Assembly: GCA_016192105.1 (NCBI GenBank)
Contig: JACPUV010000022.1
Location: 62,001 to 126,000 of the forward strand
Reading direction: 5' to 3'
Origin: Sphingobacteriales bacterium
GTDB taxonomy: Bacteria; Bacteroidota; Bacteroidia; Chitinophagales; Chitinophagaceae
DNA: 64,000 bases
Part shown: positions 52,201 to 61,449 of the stretch, one piece after another
Numbering within the stretch: position 1 is the first letter of the stretch
Layout of the letters: each line of letters starts with the position of its first letter
The notes under the pieces: generated by a model
The model's database searches: none
The model's input: the letters and a program-made list of their open reading frames with translations, nothing else
Told to the model about the DNA's origin: nothing
Program-made: the position numbers and the translations under genes

Positions 52201-52542
52201 AATTACATAACCGGCAATCCAGCCGGAAGGATAGGTGACGGTGTTGTCCGCAACAGAAATACCATTTTCCGCCAGCAGGCCGAGCGCCCGGACATAGGTG
52301 GCGTAATTTGTCGTACCGGCATCCGTCACGTTATTGATGTCGCTGACAAATGAACAGCCGGCACAGAGCAATCCATTCTCCACCGGGGTGGCGGTTTTTT
52401 CAAATCCAGTCATCGGGGTGTAACAGGGAGCGCCAGATTGGGCACGGGTTATAAAACCGGGAAAAAAGAAAAGAGAAAAAACAATCAGAGAGGGAAAAAA
52501 CAAAAGGCATTTTCGGGGTAGCAGGATAGCATGATTTCTCAT
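49249..52542 (-). CDS. Giant T9SS-sorted calcium-repeat protein
   Basis: A 1097-residue secreted protein. A signal peptide is followed by several beta domains (about 40-540) built on a repeated theme (the stretches [21 protein letters not shown]), then a long thrombospondin type 3-like run of Asp-rich calcium-binding repeats (about 545-900; [18 protein letters not shown]), a fibronectin-like segment ([10 protein letters not shown]), and a T9SS type A sorting domain at the end ([26 protein letters not shown]). It is probably a surface or released adhesin. It lies between tig and clpP on the opposite strand. Confidence 0.88.
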   Translation of the reverse strand: MRNHAILLPRKCLLFFPSLIVFSLFFFPGFITRAQSGAPCYTPMTGFEKTATPVENGLLCAGCSFVSDINNVTDAGTTNYATYVRALGLLAENGISVADNTVTYPSGWIAGYVIDLGSEALSADVLNSFRLETWNNGVRQEFKTGLANIRVTLLSGGTGKAYLSFKTTADFDEVRFIFDAVVAVTQDYRIYYAMAFAPDCGTSFTDSYCYKQIGGVVNFNGGLVNALVTLTNPANITDGNKTTYGTFTVPVGTPLLSEPVYAAVMDEQLVYPAGNKAGFMIGYTPSLLTADVLNSLSIATYLHGELQETVVLGTGGAGVNVSALSTAGTERQEVSITTTKAFNEIRLLTDNTLGINVNAIKIYYAFESAPACTDCSMALVAGQASPYTGSLQASRTGTFGGLCIGQSLSGTANVVDANLANYASYTPALLSVGCGGRIAVKNDGVDLPANTFAGFVIAREATLLDLGILDAITINLYRDDNGTPVQSASGAGLLDLGLLNPSSGKTFIGIKSTVAFDEVQIVFDDGLINATLGGTFRIYNAYVIRDDDNDGVADCVEVCGAGNDAIDTDSDGLPDACDGCSVVNSKSSVLDRDGDGVSNACDADSDNDGIADAVEDANGDGDFNNDDFDGDGVPNYRDLDSDNDGINDLNESGISAANIAAMDADNNGVIDGSVAKGSNGMADAIETSDDGTATNNYTVRDTDGDTHKDFLDLDSDNDGINDIKESGHAAIADTNSDGVVDGPDADYDGIMDSADGNDASFGDAADLFPRDTDGDSVPDFRDLDSDNDAIGDLQESGTPGLSDVDNDGVIDGADTDGDGIMDSADGAPAKFGDAADPAVADTDTDGTPNYIDLTSNGVSDDIDSGYRSSMDGDNDGMIDNPSDPEGDGIANNDGLDTKPALFGGIAILYPLPLSAIELSAVLDNTLVQLKWTTENEQQCSRFIVERSTDGISFAACAEVPATGTNGTNGNYSALDELGAAACRPVVYYRVKAMDNDGDFRYSNIVALRPNPGKQVYSWPNPFENQLNLQVELAANASLELRIYNSQGVLLLLKKQPGYTGINTIRLTRQLDRLARGSYLVEVLAGNLKLYSTKLIKL

Positions 52543-53042
52543 AACAATTATTTTAATCGTCCAAAAAAAATTGTTTATGACCTCTCACGAGAAGGTAGCT
52601 AATTCAGGAAGAGGACTTACATTGTCGCAAGTCAGGTGAGGAACGGCAATGAGAATAATTACTGTACAAAGTTAATTCGACAGTTTCCGGATGTAAAATG
52701 GCGCTGCTACTTCTTGTTTACTATTTTCAGCAATTAAGTACTAACCTCTACCTGTTTTTTAGTCTTTCCCAATAGTATTAAAAGACACTCCGGCATCTTT
52801 TTTTTAAAACGATACAGAAGCCTTTTTTGCAGGTACGGCCCGGAAGAAATGAGCGACATCCGGATCCTGCTTTCCCTGTCCGGGTCTGTACACCTGGTTT
52901 TGCCAGATTAACCGGATTAAAACGAAACGTCCGGCATCGTCCCCGTATGACTGCCGTAATGTCCTGATATTTACCCTTGCACGGTATTTGAAACCCCTTT
53001 ATTTCAATAGATTCCTTACCTTCAAACCGGAAAAAAATTATT
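52543..53042. other. Intergenic region before clpP
   Basis: About 500 bases with no convincing gene. It is AT-rich near the giant T9SS gene and more mixed near clpP. A TACCTTCA box (53017-53024) resembles a -7 element 18 bases before the clpP ATG, with TTTG 26 bases further upstream, which is too far for the usual spacing. No clear RNA structure recognised. Confidence 0.5.
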
Positions 53043-53735
53043 ATGCACCTGAACTCGGAATTTGAAAAATATGCGGTAAAACACCGCGGGTTGTCCAGCA
53101 ATACCCTGAACAGCTATGCCTCGCACCTGGTAACAGCGATGACGCCGAATATCATTGAAGAACGCTCCCTGAATGTGGCTGTGATGGATGTGTACAGCCG
53201 CCTGATGATGGACCGGATCATATTCCTGGGTTACCCGATCAATGATGAGATTGCCAATATTGTCACCGCGCAGTTATTGTTCCTGGACTCCACAGACCGC
53301 ACCCGCGATATCAATATGTATATCAACAGTCCCGGCGGCAGTGTGTATTCCGGCCTGGGGGTTTATGATACCATGCAGTATGTAAGTCCCGATATCGCCA
53401 CCATCTGTATTGGGGTGGCAGCTTCTATGGCCTGTGTATTACTCGGTGCCGGCACCCATGGCAAGCGGGCCGCATTAAAACATGCCCGTATTATGATGCA
53501 CCAGCCCAGCGGCGCCATCGGCGGGCAGGCCAGTGATATTGAAATCACGGTAAATGAGATCCGCAAACTGAAAAAGGAACTGTACGAAGTGGTGAATGTC
53601 CATACCGGCAAACCTCTGGAGCAAATTGAAAAAGATTTTGACCGCGATAACTGGATGACGGCCACAGAAGCCAAGGAATACGGGCTGGTTGACGAAGTGC
53701 TGCTGGTCAATCCCCGCAAACAGAAAAAAGATTAA
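53043..53735 (+). CDS. clpP: ClpP protease subunit, first paralogue
   Basis: A 230-residue ClpP serine protease subunit. The catalytic triad is visible: Ser128 in VAASMAC, His153 in MMHQPSG and Asp202 in RDNW. The N-terminus has a 30-residue extension rich in Ser and Asn ahead of the mature-like start. NSPGGSVYSGLGVYDT and EYGLVDEV are family motifs. ClpP forms a tetradecamer capped by ClpX or ClpC. It is followed 26 bases later by a second clpP. Confidence 0.95.
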   Translation: MHLNSEFEKYAVKHRGLSSNTLNSYASHLVTAMTPNIIEERSLNVAVMDVYSRLMMDRIIFLGYPINDEIANIVTAQLLFLDSTDRTRDINMYINSPGGSVYSGLGVYDTMQYVSPDIATICIGVAASMACVLLGAGTHGKRAALKHARIMMHQPSGAIGGQASDIEITVNEIRKLKKELYEVVNVHTGKPLEQIEKDFDRDNWMTATEAKEYGLVDEVLLVNPRKQKKD

Positions 53736-53761
53736 TTCCCAACACTTATTAAACCTGATAC

Positions 53762-54406
53762 ATGAACCGTAAGAATATGTTATACACTGACCCGAAAATG
53801 TCCGGGTGGCGGATGGATGAGGAGGAAGAAAAAGAGGAACAGCCCAAGAGTGACCTGGGCATGTTCAGCAAAAAACTGGAGCGCTATTTTTTTGAGAAAA
53901 GGGCCGTTTATCTCTGGGGCGTGGTGGATGATAAAAGCGCCAGGGATGTGGTCAGCAAACTGTTGTTGCTCGATGCGGACAAACCCGGTGAAGAAATCAA
54001 GTTCTATATTAACAGCCCGGGCGGGGTGGTCACCAGCGGTATGGTGATCTATGACAGCATGCAGATGATCAAGAGCCCGGTCAGTACGATCTGTATGGGA
54101 CTGGCAGCTTCCATGGGCAGTATTTTACTGAGCGGGGGGAAGAAAGGCAGCCGGTACATTTTCCCGCACGGGGAGGTGATGATCCACCAGCCTTCGCTGG
54201 GTGGTTATATCCAGGGCGTCAGTGCGGATCTTGAAATCCAGGCCGAACAAACCCGCCGGGTAAAAGAGATCGGGGCGGGGATCCTGGCTAAAAACTGCGG
54301 GAAAACAGTTGAGCAGGTGATGAAGGACTTTGACCGTGACTACTGGATGAATGCCAGCCAGGCCATTGAATATGGCATTGCGGACCATTTGGTCGATTCG
54401 CTTTAA
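53762..54406 (+). CDS. clpP: ClpP protease subunit, second paralogue
   Basis: A 214-residue ClpP paralogue. The triad is intact (Ser117 in AASMGS, His142 in MIHQPSL, Asp193 in RDYW). It differs from the first copy in a 45-residue acidic N-terminal segment (DEEEEKEEQPKSD) that replaces the usual axial-loop start, and in a GYIQGVS handle insertion. The two may form a mixed ClpP1P2 barrel, as in mycobacteria and some other phyla; this is inference. An intrinsic terminator separates it from clpX. Confidence 0.93.
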   Translation: MNRKNMLYTDPKMSGWRMDEEEEKEEQPKSDLGMFSKKLERYFFEKRAVYLWGVVDDKSARDVVSKLLLLDADKPGEEIKFYINSPGGVVTSGMVIYDSMQMIKSPVSTICMGLAASMGSILLSGGKKGSRYIFPHGEVMIHQPSLGGYIQGVSADLEIQAEQTRRVKEIGAGILAKNCGKTVEQVMKDFDRDYWMNASQAIEYGIADHLVDSL

Positions 54407-54445
54407 TTAATTCATTATAAATAACTTAACTTAGTATCTGAAATA

Positions 54446-54473
54446 AAAACCGCCTTTTCCGGGCGGTTTTATA
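54446..54473 (+). terminator. Terminator between clpP and clpX
   Basis: AAAACCGCC (54446-54454) pairs with GGCGGTTTT (54462-54470), followed by ATATTTTTG. It implies that clpX has a partly separate transcript. Confidence 0.8.
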
Positions 54474-54533
54474 TTTTTGTATGTTACGTATTGGCCCGAT
54501 TGACGTTACAGATTAAGTTAAGGTTAAGAAAAT

Positions 54534-55778
54534 ATGGCAAAAAACCCATTACATTGTTCATTTTGCGGCCGCAGCCGCGACGAAGTGAAGATCCTGATCG
54601 CCGGCCAGGAGGGGCATATTTGTGAGAATTGCGTAGAACATGCCCGGGAGATCATTGAGCAGGAACTGACCGTGAAAGATGACCGGACCAGTTCTTCCTT
54701 CAAGCTCTCTGTAAAGAAACCCATCGAAATCAAAAAATTCCTGGACGAATATGCTATCGGGCAGGATGAGGCCAAGAAAGTACTGGCGGTAGCTGTTTAC
54801 AATCACTACAAACGGTTGCAGCAAAAAACATCGGATCTCAATACCGGCACGGAAGTCGAGATTGAAAAAAGCAATATCATCATGGTAGGTGAGACCGGTA
54901 CCGGTAAAACCTTACTGGCCAAGAGTATTGCCCGGATGCTGAATGTTCCCTTCGCCATCGTGGATGCCACCGTATTTACCGAAGCCGGTTATGTGGGAGA
55001 AGATGTGGAAAGTATCCTGACCCGTTTGCTGCAGGTATGTAATTATGATGTGGCTGCTGCCGAGCGCGGCATTGTTTATATTGATGAAATTGATAAGATT
55101 GCCCGGAAGGGAGATAATCCTTCCATTACCCGGGATGTGAGCGGGGAAGGGGTACAGCAGGGTATGCTGAAACTGCTGGAAGGTACCGATGTACTTGTAC
55201 CACCGCAGGGAGGCCGCAAACACCCCGAGCAAAAGCTGATAAAGATCAACACACAGAATATTCTCTTTATTTGCGGCGGCGCTTTTGATGGTATCGATAA
55301 GATCATTGCCCGCCGTGTACAGACCAATACCATTGGCTTTAACGTGGACAAGGAACTGCAGGACAATATGAAGAAGAACCTGCTGAACTATGTGAATGCG
55401 ACTGACCTGAAAGCCTTCGGCCTGATCCCCGAATTGCTGGGCCGTTTGCCTGTAGTAACCCACCTGGATCCGCTGGATGCCGCCACACTGAGAGCCATCC
55501 TGACCGAACCGAAGAACGCCCTGATCAAACAATATACCCGCTTGTTCGAGCTGGAAGGTATTTCCCTGACCATCGAAAATGAAGTCCTGGACTTTATGGT
55601 GGAGAAAGCCATGGAATATAAATTAGGCGCCCGCGGTCTTCGCAGTATTTGTGAAGGAATCCTGACCGACGCTATGTATGAGCTTCCTTCTTCCAAAGAA
55701 ACGCAGTTCGTGCTGGACCTGGAATATGCCAAACGGAAGTTTGATAAGAGTAAACTGAGTTTGTTGAAAGTGGCGTGA
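54534..55778 (+). CDS. clpX: ATP-dependent protease ATPase subunit ClpX
   Basis: A 414-residue AAA+ unfoldase that feeds ClpP. The N-terminal zinc domain has Cys8, Cys11, Cys30 and Cys33. Walker A is GETGTGKT (119-126), Walker [11 protein letters not shown], and the ClpP-docking IGF tripeptide is present in NTIGFNV. Length normal. It lies downstream of two clpP genes after an intrinsic terminator and a 127-base gap, so it likely also has its own promoter. Confidence 0.97.
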   Translation: MAKNPLHCSFCGRSRDEVKILIAGQEGHICENCVEHAREIIEQELTVKDDRTSSSFKLSVKKPIEIKKFLDEYAIGQDEAKKVLAVAVYNHYKRLQQKTSDLNTGTEVEIEKSNIIMVGETGTGKTLLAKSIARMLNVPFAIVDATVFTEAGYVGEDVESILTRLLQVCNYDVAAAERGIVYIDEIDKIARKGDNPSITRDVSGEGVQQGMLKLLEGTDVLVPPQGGRKHPEQKLIKINTQNILFICGGAFDGIDKIIARRVQTNTIGFNVDKELQDNMKKNLLNYVNATDLKAFGLIPELLGRLPVVTHLDPLDAATLRAILTEPKNALIKQYTRLFELEGISLTIENEVLDFMVEKAMEYKLGARGLRSICEGILTDAMYELPSSKETQFVLDLEYAKRKFDKSKLSLLKVA

Positions 55779-55805
55779 GGGAATGGGGAATAAAAAATGA
55801 TTCGT

Positions 55806-55838
55806 AAAAGGTCTGGCGCTGCCGGACCTTTCTTATTT
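55806..55838 (+). terminator. Intrinsic terminator after clpX
   Basis: AAAGGTCTGGC (55807-55817) pairs with GCCGGACCTTT (55821-55831) around GCT (one T-G pair), followed by a T-rich stretch. Confidence 0.85.
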
Positions 55839-55860
55839 TGCGGGCTGTAAAACAAATTTT

Positions 55861-56007
55861 ATGCAGGAACTGATTGACAAACTGAAAGCGGAAGCGGGAC
55901 TGACGGATGAACAGGCGCAAAAAGCCATTGCGGCCATCAAGGGATTTGTCGTGGAGAAATTCCCGATGCTGGAAGGAGCCGTCAATAATGTATTCGGGGG
56001 AGCGTAA
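55861..56007 (+). CDS. 48-residue conserved small protein
   Basis: A short reading frame starting ATG at 55861: MQELIDKLKAEAGL, then TDEQAQKAIAAIKGFVVEKF and ending VNNVFGGA. It is a helical, well-formed small protein that resembles short hypothetical proteins in Bacteroidota with the pattern GLT-EQA-KAI--IKDFV-EKFP. Function unknown. It begins 22 bases past the clpX terminator. Confidence 0.7.
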   Translation: MQELIDKLKAEAGLTDEQAQKAIAAIKGFVVEKFPMLEGAVNNVFGGA

Positions 56008-56027
56008 CCCAACGAATCATCCGGGGA

Positions 56028-56153
56028 TTACCGGATCACCGCGCATTTTCTGCCACGGGGATTGTTAGCTGCCTCGTAAGGCGTCATAACACGGGTACAG
56101 GATTGCAGAAGAACAGTTCCAATTATCAGCGCCAACAGGAATTTGCCTTTCAT
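56028..56153 (-). CDS. Small lipoprotein, 41 residues
   Basis: A short minus-strand reading frame: MKGKFLLALIIGTVLLQSC is a lipoprotein signal with lipobox LQSC, so the mature protein would be only about 23 residues (CTRVMTPYEAANNPRGRKC and a short tail). The motif TPYEAAN-PRGR resembles short lipoproteins of other Bacteroidota. It lies between the 48-residue gene and the aldo/keto reductase gene. The call rests on the lipobox and a clean start. Confidence 0.6.
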   Translation of the reverse strand: MKGKFLLALIIGTVLLQSCTRVMTPYEAANNPRGRKCAVIR

Positions 56154-56277
56154 AGTGTCGAATTTGAAGGCGAAATTAAGCTCCCTGCCGGATCCTGCAA
56201 GCCGGATTTACCAGTGAAATATGCTTGATCCGGAAGCGTGCTTTCACGTCATTGATCCCTGTTTTTTTACGCACTCT

Positions 56278-57294
56278 TTATTCTGCCAGGATCGCTTCAA
56301 TGGCCGCCAGTTCAGCCGCGGTAAAATCTGCTTTTTGCAAAGCGCCGATATTGTCATCCAGTTGCTTCACGGAACTTACTCCCACGAGTACCGAGGTAAC
56401 GCGTTTATCTTTGAGCAACCAGGCCACGGCCATCTGGGCAAGTATCTGTCCCCGTCTTACCGCGATCTCATTTAATTTACGTACCTGTGCGATCAGCCTG
56501 GCGGGAATATCGGAAGCCTGGATCGCTCCATTGCTCAGGCCCCGGCCAATCCTTGAATTGGTGGGTACCCCGCTGATATATTTATCCGTTAACCGTCCCT
56601 GCGCCAGGGGGGAAAATGCAATGGCCCCCACCCCTGCTTCTTCAATAACATCCAGCAAGGACTGTCCACCTGCCGTTCCGGGTTTTTCCACCCAGCGGTC
56701 AAGCATGGAATACCGAGGCTGGTGGATCAGGCAGGGTGTTCCCAGTTGCTGTAAGATGGATACCGCCTGCAGGGTTTGCTGGGCTGAATAACTGGAAATA
56801 CCGGCATACAGGGCCTTCCCGCTTCTTACCAGCAGGTCCAGGGCTCCCATGGTTTCTTCCAACGGTGTATTCGGATCAGGGCGGTGTGAATAGAAAATAT
56901 CAACATAATCCAGTCCCATCCGTTGCAAACTCTGGTCCAGGCTGGCGACGAGGTATTTTTTAGAACCCCATTCCCCGTATGGGCCGGGCCACATGTAATA
57001 ACCGGCCTTGGTGGAAATGACCAGTTCATCCCGGTAGGATTTTAAACCCTGCCGCATAATCTTCCCGAAATTATTCTCCGCTTCCCCCGCGGGAGGTCCG
57101 TAATTATTCGCCAGGTCAAAATGTGTAATCCCCCGGTCAAAGGCCCGGTACACGATGTTTTGCATATTGGTAAAATCATCCACAGAGCCGAAGTTGTGCC
57201 AGAAGCCCAATGATATCGCGGGCAATAAGAGACCACTTTTACCACAGCGGTTGTATTTCATGGAATCGTAGCGGGAGGAAGCAGCAGTGTACAT
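56278..57294 (-). CDS. Aldo/keto reductase, YghZ-like
   Basis: A 338-residue NADPH-dependent reductase of the aldo/keto superfamily, closest in pattern to L-glyceraldehyde 3-phosphate reductase (YghZ). The catalytic tetrad is visible: Asp and Tyr in FDLANNYG, Lys in ISTKAGYYM, His in FYSHRPDP. SPLAQGRLTDKYISG is a family motif. The ATG at 57294 (MYTAASSRYDSMKYNRCG) is chosen because it matches the YghZ start; the 39 extra upstream residues overlap the nrdJ terminator. Substrate not certain; methylglyoxal and short sugars are usual for the family. Confidence 0.9.
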   Translation of the reverse strand: MYTAASSRYDSMKYNRCGKSGLLLPAISLGFWHNFGSVDDFTNMQNIVYRAFDRGITHFDLANNYGPPAGEAENNFGKIMRQGLKSYRDELVISTKAGYYMWPGPYGEWGSKKYLVASLDQSLQRMGLDYVDIFYSHRPDPNTPLEETMGALDLLVRSGKALYAGISSYSAQQTLQAVSILQQLGTPCLIHQPRYSMLDRWVEKPGTAGGQSLLDVIEEAGVGAIAFSPLAQGRLTDKYISGVPTNSRIGRGLSNGAIQASDIPARLIAQVRKLNEIAVRRGQILAQMAVAWLLKDKRVTSVLVGVSSVKQLDDNIGALQKADFTAAELAAIEAILAE

Positions 57295-57398
57295 AACAGG
57301 GGTTTTGACAAAATTCAGTAATCTTTTCTGTTTTCTTCGAAATGGGCTGAAAAAGAAAAAACCGGCCGGCCAGAGAGTATATCCCCATTTCGGGGAAT

Positions 57399-57439
57399 AA
57401 AAAGAAAACATCCCGCCTCATTCATAACGAGGCGGGATG
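57399..57439 (-). terminator. Intrinsic terminator of nrdJ
   Basis: CATCCCGCCTC (57409-57419) pairs with GAGGCGGGATG (57429-57439), an 11-base stem, followed on the minus strand by TTTTCTTT. Confidence 0.85.
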
Positions 57440-57519
57440 CAGAATTAATGGGTACCTATTTTGGTTTTCCGTCCTATACAATTGTCATATGCCGGTAAGG
57501 CATCCCGGTCCGGAGGGCA

Positions 57520-60500
57520 TCAGCCACAACCTCCCTGGTTACCGCAGTTCAGGCATTTGTAGCAGGCCCCGCTGCGCATCATGATATTGCCGCAGACATT
57601 ACAGGCCGGCGCATCACTTTGCATATTCTTAGCCACCGCGTTCATGGCATCTATGCTGGATTCCGACTTCACCGGCTGGGCAGTACGCTGGCTGCGGGCC
57701 GGTTGAGGGGCTACGGATCCGGCAGAAGGCGTCACCCGTACGCTGGAGAGTTCAGGATCTTTCGCATATTCCAGGGGGTTAGAAGGCACTTCGTCCCAGT
57801 CATCGCCGCCGGTATTCATCACTTCGGGTTTATCCAGTACATGCACGAGGTCAGTACGTCCGAGGTATTCATACCCCAGTACCCGGAAGATAAAGTCAAC
57901 AATGGATGTGGTGGTCTTGATATTCGGGTGTTCCACGAACCCGGAAGGGTCGAAACGGGTAAAGGCGAACTTATCTACAAATTCCTCCAGGGGGACGCCG
58001 TACTGCAGACCGATGGACACCGATATCGCAAAGCAGTTCATCATGCTGCGCATGGTGGCTCCTTCCTTGGCCATATCCACGAAGATTTCACCCAGTGTAC
58101 CATCCGCATATTCACCCGTGCGGAGGAATACGGCCTGTCCGCTGATCTTGGCTTTTTGCGTAAAGCCGCGGCGTTTGGCCGGCAGGGTGCGGCGCTCCAC
58201 GATACTGGCCAGTTTACGTTTCAGCTTGGTGTCCGGGGAAGCCTGTACCCTTTTCTGCACTTCTTCCAGCAGTTCTTCCACGGTCAGTTTACCCAGGTCC
58301 ACGATATTGGACTCGGTGACCTGTTCTGCTACCGGGGCCTTTTCCTCTTCCACCACGGCATCCGCTTTTTTCTTCTTGTCGGATTTGTTGCTGAGCGGCT
58401 GGGAAAGTTTGGAGCCATCACGGTAAAGTGCATTCGCTTTTAAACCGAGCTTCCAGCTCAGGTAATAAGCATCGGCGATCTCATCCACTTTGGCTTCGTG
58501 GGGCAGGTTGATTGTTTTGGAGATGGCACCACTGATAAAGGGCTGGGTGGCTCCCATCATACGGATATGGCCGTGGGCATGGATATACCGCTGGCCTTTT
58601 TGCCCGCATTTATTGGCACAGTCAAAAACGGGCAGGTGTTCCTCTTTCAGTCCGGGCGCTCCTTCGAGCATCATGGTACCGCATACATAATCGTTGGCGG
58701 CTTCGATCTGCTCATCAGTATATCCCAGGGCTTCCAGGAGGTTCCATTCAAAATTGTTATACTGTTCCGGGGTAAAGCCCAGGCGTTGCAGGCATTCTTC
58801 CCCCAGGGTGTATTTGTTGAATACAAATCCCACTTCAAATGCCGTGGCCGCCGCCGCATCGAGGCGTTTGATCTCATCGGCAATGAATCCCTTCTCACTT
58901 AAGCTCTGGTGATTGATAAAGGGTGCGCCGGCAAAGCTGGCCGCTCCCACCGCGTATTTAATGATCGCTTCCGTTTCTTTTTCAGTGTACCCCAAATTTT
59001 TCAGTGCAGCGGGTACCGACTGGTTGATGATCTTAAAATAACCGCCGCCGGAAAGTTTTTTAAATTTCACCAGGGCGAAATCGGGTTCCACACCGGTGGT
59101 ATCGCAATCCATGACCAGTCCAATGGTTCCGGTCGGCGCGATTACCGTAGCCTGTGCGTTGCGGTAACCGTACTTCTCACCCAGTTCCACTGCATCATCC
59201 CATGCCTTGCAGGCGGCTTTCAGCAGGTAGTCCGGGCAGTATTTTACCTTGATCCCCTGGGGCTTCAGGCTCAGGTTCTCGTATTCATCGGCATCATAAG
59301 CGGCGAGGCGGTGGTTCCGCATGACCCGCATCATGTGCTGTTTGTTTTCTTCGTATCGCGGGAAAGCTCCCAGGGCACGGGCCATTTCCGCGGAGGTTTT
59401 GTAAGAAGTACCGGTCATGATGGCGGTGAGCGCACCGGCAATAGCCCTTGCTTCTTCGCTGTCGTACGGAATACCGCTTACCATCAGCATGGTACCGAGA
59501 TTGGCATAACCCAGCCCCAGTGTCCGGTATTCGTAACTCAGTTGCGCCACTTCCCTGGAAGGGAACTGTGCCATCAGCACGGACAGTTCCAGCACAACGG
59601 TCCAGAGACGGCAGTTGTACTCATACCCTTCCACATCAAACTGATTCTTTTCAGCATCAAAGAACTTCATCAGGTTGGCGGAAGCCAGGTTACAGGCCGT
59701 GTTGTCGAGGAACATATACTCAGAACAGGGGTTCGAAGCCCTGATCTCACCTCCCTCGGGACAGGTATGCCATTCGTTGATGGTGGTATTGTATTGGGTA
59801 CCGGGGTCTGCGCAACGCCAGGCTGCATAAGCGATCTGGTTCCACAATTCACGGGCGGGAATTTTCTTCATCACCCGGCCATCCATACGGCCGGTCAGTT
59901 CCCAATCCTCATTTTTTTCCAATCTTTCAAAGAAAGAATTCGGAATACGGATGGAGTTATTGGAGTTCTGGCCGCTTACTGTTTTATACGCTTCATCCTC
60001 GTACCCGGATGGATAACCGGCAGCGATCAATGCACCGACCTTCTTTTCTTCTTCCACTTTCCAGTTGATGAATTCGACGATTTCGGGGTGATCCAGGTCC
60101 AGGCAGACCATCTTGGCCGCCCGGCGGGTGGTACCCCCTGATTTTATGGCACCGGCAGCCCGGTCACCAATCTTCAGGAAACTCATCAGGCCGGAAGAAC
60201 TGCCACCTCCGCTCAGTTTCTCGCCTTCCCCCCTGAGATTGGAATAATTGGTACCCACACCGGAACCATATTTAAATATCCGGGCTTCCCGGACCCAGAG
60301 GTCCATGATACCGCCTTCGCCCACCAGGTCATCCTCCACGCTTAAGATAAAGCAGGCATGGGGCTGGGGACGCTCGTAGGCGTTCTGTGATTTCTTCAGT
60401 TGGCCATCGGCCGGATCCACATAATAGTGCCCCTGGGGCTTACCGGCGATGCCATAGCTTTCATACAAGCCGGTATTGAACCATTGCGGGCTGTTGGGCA

Positions 60501-60900
60501 CACACATTTGGTTCAGGATGGAATAGACTAATTCCTCGTAGAACACAGTTGCATCTTTTTCAGATGCAAAATAGCCGTAGCGCTCCCCCCACACTTTCCA
60601 GCAATTGGCCATCCGGTGGGCCACCTGTTTGGCGGAGGTTTCACGTCCCAGGCTGCCGTCGGGTTGCGGCACACCGGCTTTCCGGAAATATTTTTGGGCT
60701 AAAATATCTGTGGCAATCTGACTCCACTGTTTGGGCACTTCCACATTGTTCATTTCAAAAACCACTTCACCGGACGGATTGCGGATAATGGATGTCCGGT
60801 AGTCATACTCGAACATATCATACACACTCACACTCTCCTCGGTGAAGCGACGACTAAACTGCAAACCGCCCCGGGCGGATGCCTGCTTCTTATTTGCCAT
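57520..60900 (-). CDS. nrdJ: Adenosylcobalamin-dependent ribonucleotide reductase
   Basis: A 1126-residue class II ribonucleotide reductase that makes deoxyribonucleotides with adenosylcobalamin as radical source, with or without oxygen. NPCSEYMFLDNTACNLASAN carries the active-site motif region, IAPTGTIGLVMDCDTTGVEPD in part (APTGTIG) is seen, and the C-terminus has a cysteine-rich zinc-like tail (CNVCGN, CYKCLNCGNQGGCG). A linker rich in Lys and Ala (about 830-860) precedes a C-terminal domain. The cob(I)alamin adenosyltransferase at 17 kb can supply the cofactor. Promoter and terminator flank it as a single gene. Confidence 0.96.
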   Translation of the reverse strand: MANKKQASARGGLQFSRRFTEESVSVYDMFEYDYRTSIIRNPSGEVVFEMNNVEVPKQWSQIATDILAQKYFRKAGVPQPDGSLGRETSAKQVAHRMANCWKVWGERYGYFASEKDATVFYEELVYSILNQMCVPNSPQWFNTGLYESYGIAGKPQGHYYVDPADGQLKKSQNAYERPQPHACFILSVEDDLVGEGGIMDLWVREARIFKYGSGVGTNYSNLRGEGEKLSGGGSSSGLMSFLKIGDRAAGAIKSGGTTRRAAKMVCLDLDHPEIVEFINWKVEEEKKVGALIAAGYPSGYEDEAYKTVSGQNSNNSIRIPNSFFERLEKNEDWELTGRMDGRVMKKIPARELWNQIAYAAWRCADPGTQYNTTINEWHTCPEGGEIRASNPCSEYMFLDNTACNLASANLMKFFDAEKNQFDVEGYEYNCRLWTVVLELSVLMAQFPSREVAQLSYEYRTLGLGYANLGTMLMVSGIPYDSEEARAIAGALTAIMTGTSYKTSAEMARALGAFPRYEENKQHMMRVMRNHRLAAYDADEYENLSLKPQGIKVKYCPDYLLKAACKAWDDAVELGEKYGYRNAQATVIAPTGTIGLVMDCDTTGVEPDFALVKFKKLSGGGYFKIINQSVPAALKNLGYTEKETEAIIKYAVGAASFAGAPFINHQSLSEKGFIADEIKRLDAAAATAFEVGFVFNKYTLGEECLQRLGFTPEQYNNFEWNLLEALGYTDEQIEAANDYVCGTMMLEGAPGLKEEHLPVFDCANKCGQKGQRYIHAHGHIRMMGATQPFISGAISKTINLPHEAKVDEIADAYYLSWKLGLKANALYRDGSKLSQPLSNKSDKKKKADAVVEEEKAPVAEQVTESNIVDLGKLTVEELLEEVQKRVQASPDTKLKRKLASIVERRTLPAKRRGFTQKAKISGQAVFLRTGEYADGTLGEIFVDMAKEGATMRSMMNCFAISVSIGLQYGVPLEEFVDKFAFTRFDPSGFVEHPNIKTTTSIVDFIFRVLGYEYLGRTDLVHVLDKPEVMNTGGDDWDEVPSNPLEYAKDPELSSVRVTPSAGSVAPQPARSQRTAQPVKSESSIDAMNAVAKNMQSDAPACNVCGNIMMRSGACYKCLNCGNQGGCG

Positions 60901-60968
60901 AACTCGAAAGAATTTATTGGGTTTTGGTCCTGATTACAATCTCAACCTTCCTGGCGGGAGGTCGTTTA

Positions 60969-60999
60969 CGAAAGTATTTTTATTAAAAGGAAGTTCAAA
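60969..60999 (-). promoter_or_regulatory. Predicted nrdJ promoter
   Basis: On the minus strand TTTG (60999-60996), a 19-base spacer, then TACTTTCG (60976-60969): a full match to TTTG-N19-TAnnTTCG. Leader of about 65 bases. No cobalamin riboswitch was recognised in it. Confidence 0.65.
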
Positions 61000-61449
61000 C
61001 CTCCAAATATTAACATCCTGTGGAAAATAGCACCGTAAAATCCCGAAAGGCTTGCCAGTCCTGAATTAGCTGATTTTTACACAATTCGCTAAAAATAAAT
61101 GGGCAAATTTTTTTTGGAAAATTCCGCTACTTCTATTATTAAATTATTATCCCTTTTTTTGGCTTTCTATCCGCTTCCCGGGACCCTTCATTTCACCAAT
61201 GAAAGATAACTAAAACTTCAACTTTTGTTCATGATTTGATCATCCTCAATTGTTAATTCCGTTCCCTTTCCGCACGGGACCACCGTCCGGATTTCCCGGC
61301 CATTGCGGATGGGCGGCAGGGCTTCTGAAAATGGCCGCCGGGTCCTGTTTATCAGCCAGCTTCTTTGCCTGGCTGCTAAAATTAGCCGGTGGAGACCTGC
61401 CTCAAAGCCAACTATTTTTCGCAATTTTGCAGGAACTAACCGGTTCCGG
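61000..61449. other. Intergenic region nrdJ - GGGP synthase
   Basis: No gene with support. The left half is AT-rich and the right half is GC-rich. A CAATTTTG box (61420-61427), one base off TAnnTTTG, lies about 22 bases before the GGGP synthase ATG and may be its -7 element. Confidence 0.4.

Noticed and set aside
52778..53101. A 107-residue minus-strand frame overlapping the clpP start
   Set aside because: It runs antisense into clpP, has no family features and lies in the clpP promoter region.
60901..61250. Cobalamin riboswitch upstream of nrdJ
   Set aside because: No B12-box-like stretch or the expected multi-helix arrangement was recognised; the predicted leader is only about 65 bases.
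61218..61424. A 68-residue minus-strand frame in the nrdJ-GGGP synthase gap
   Set aside because: No clear start, no family features and it covers the likely GGGP synthase promoter.
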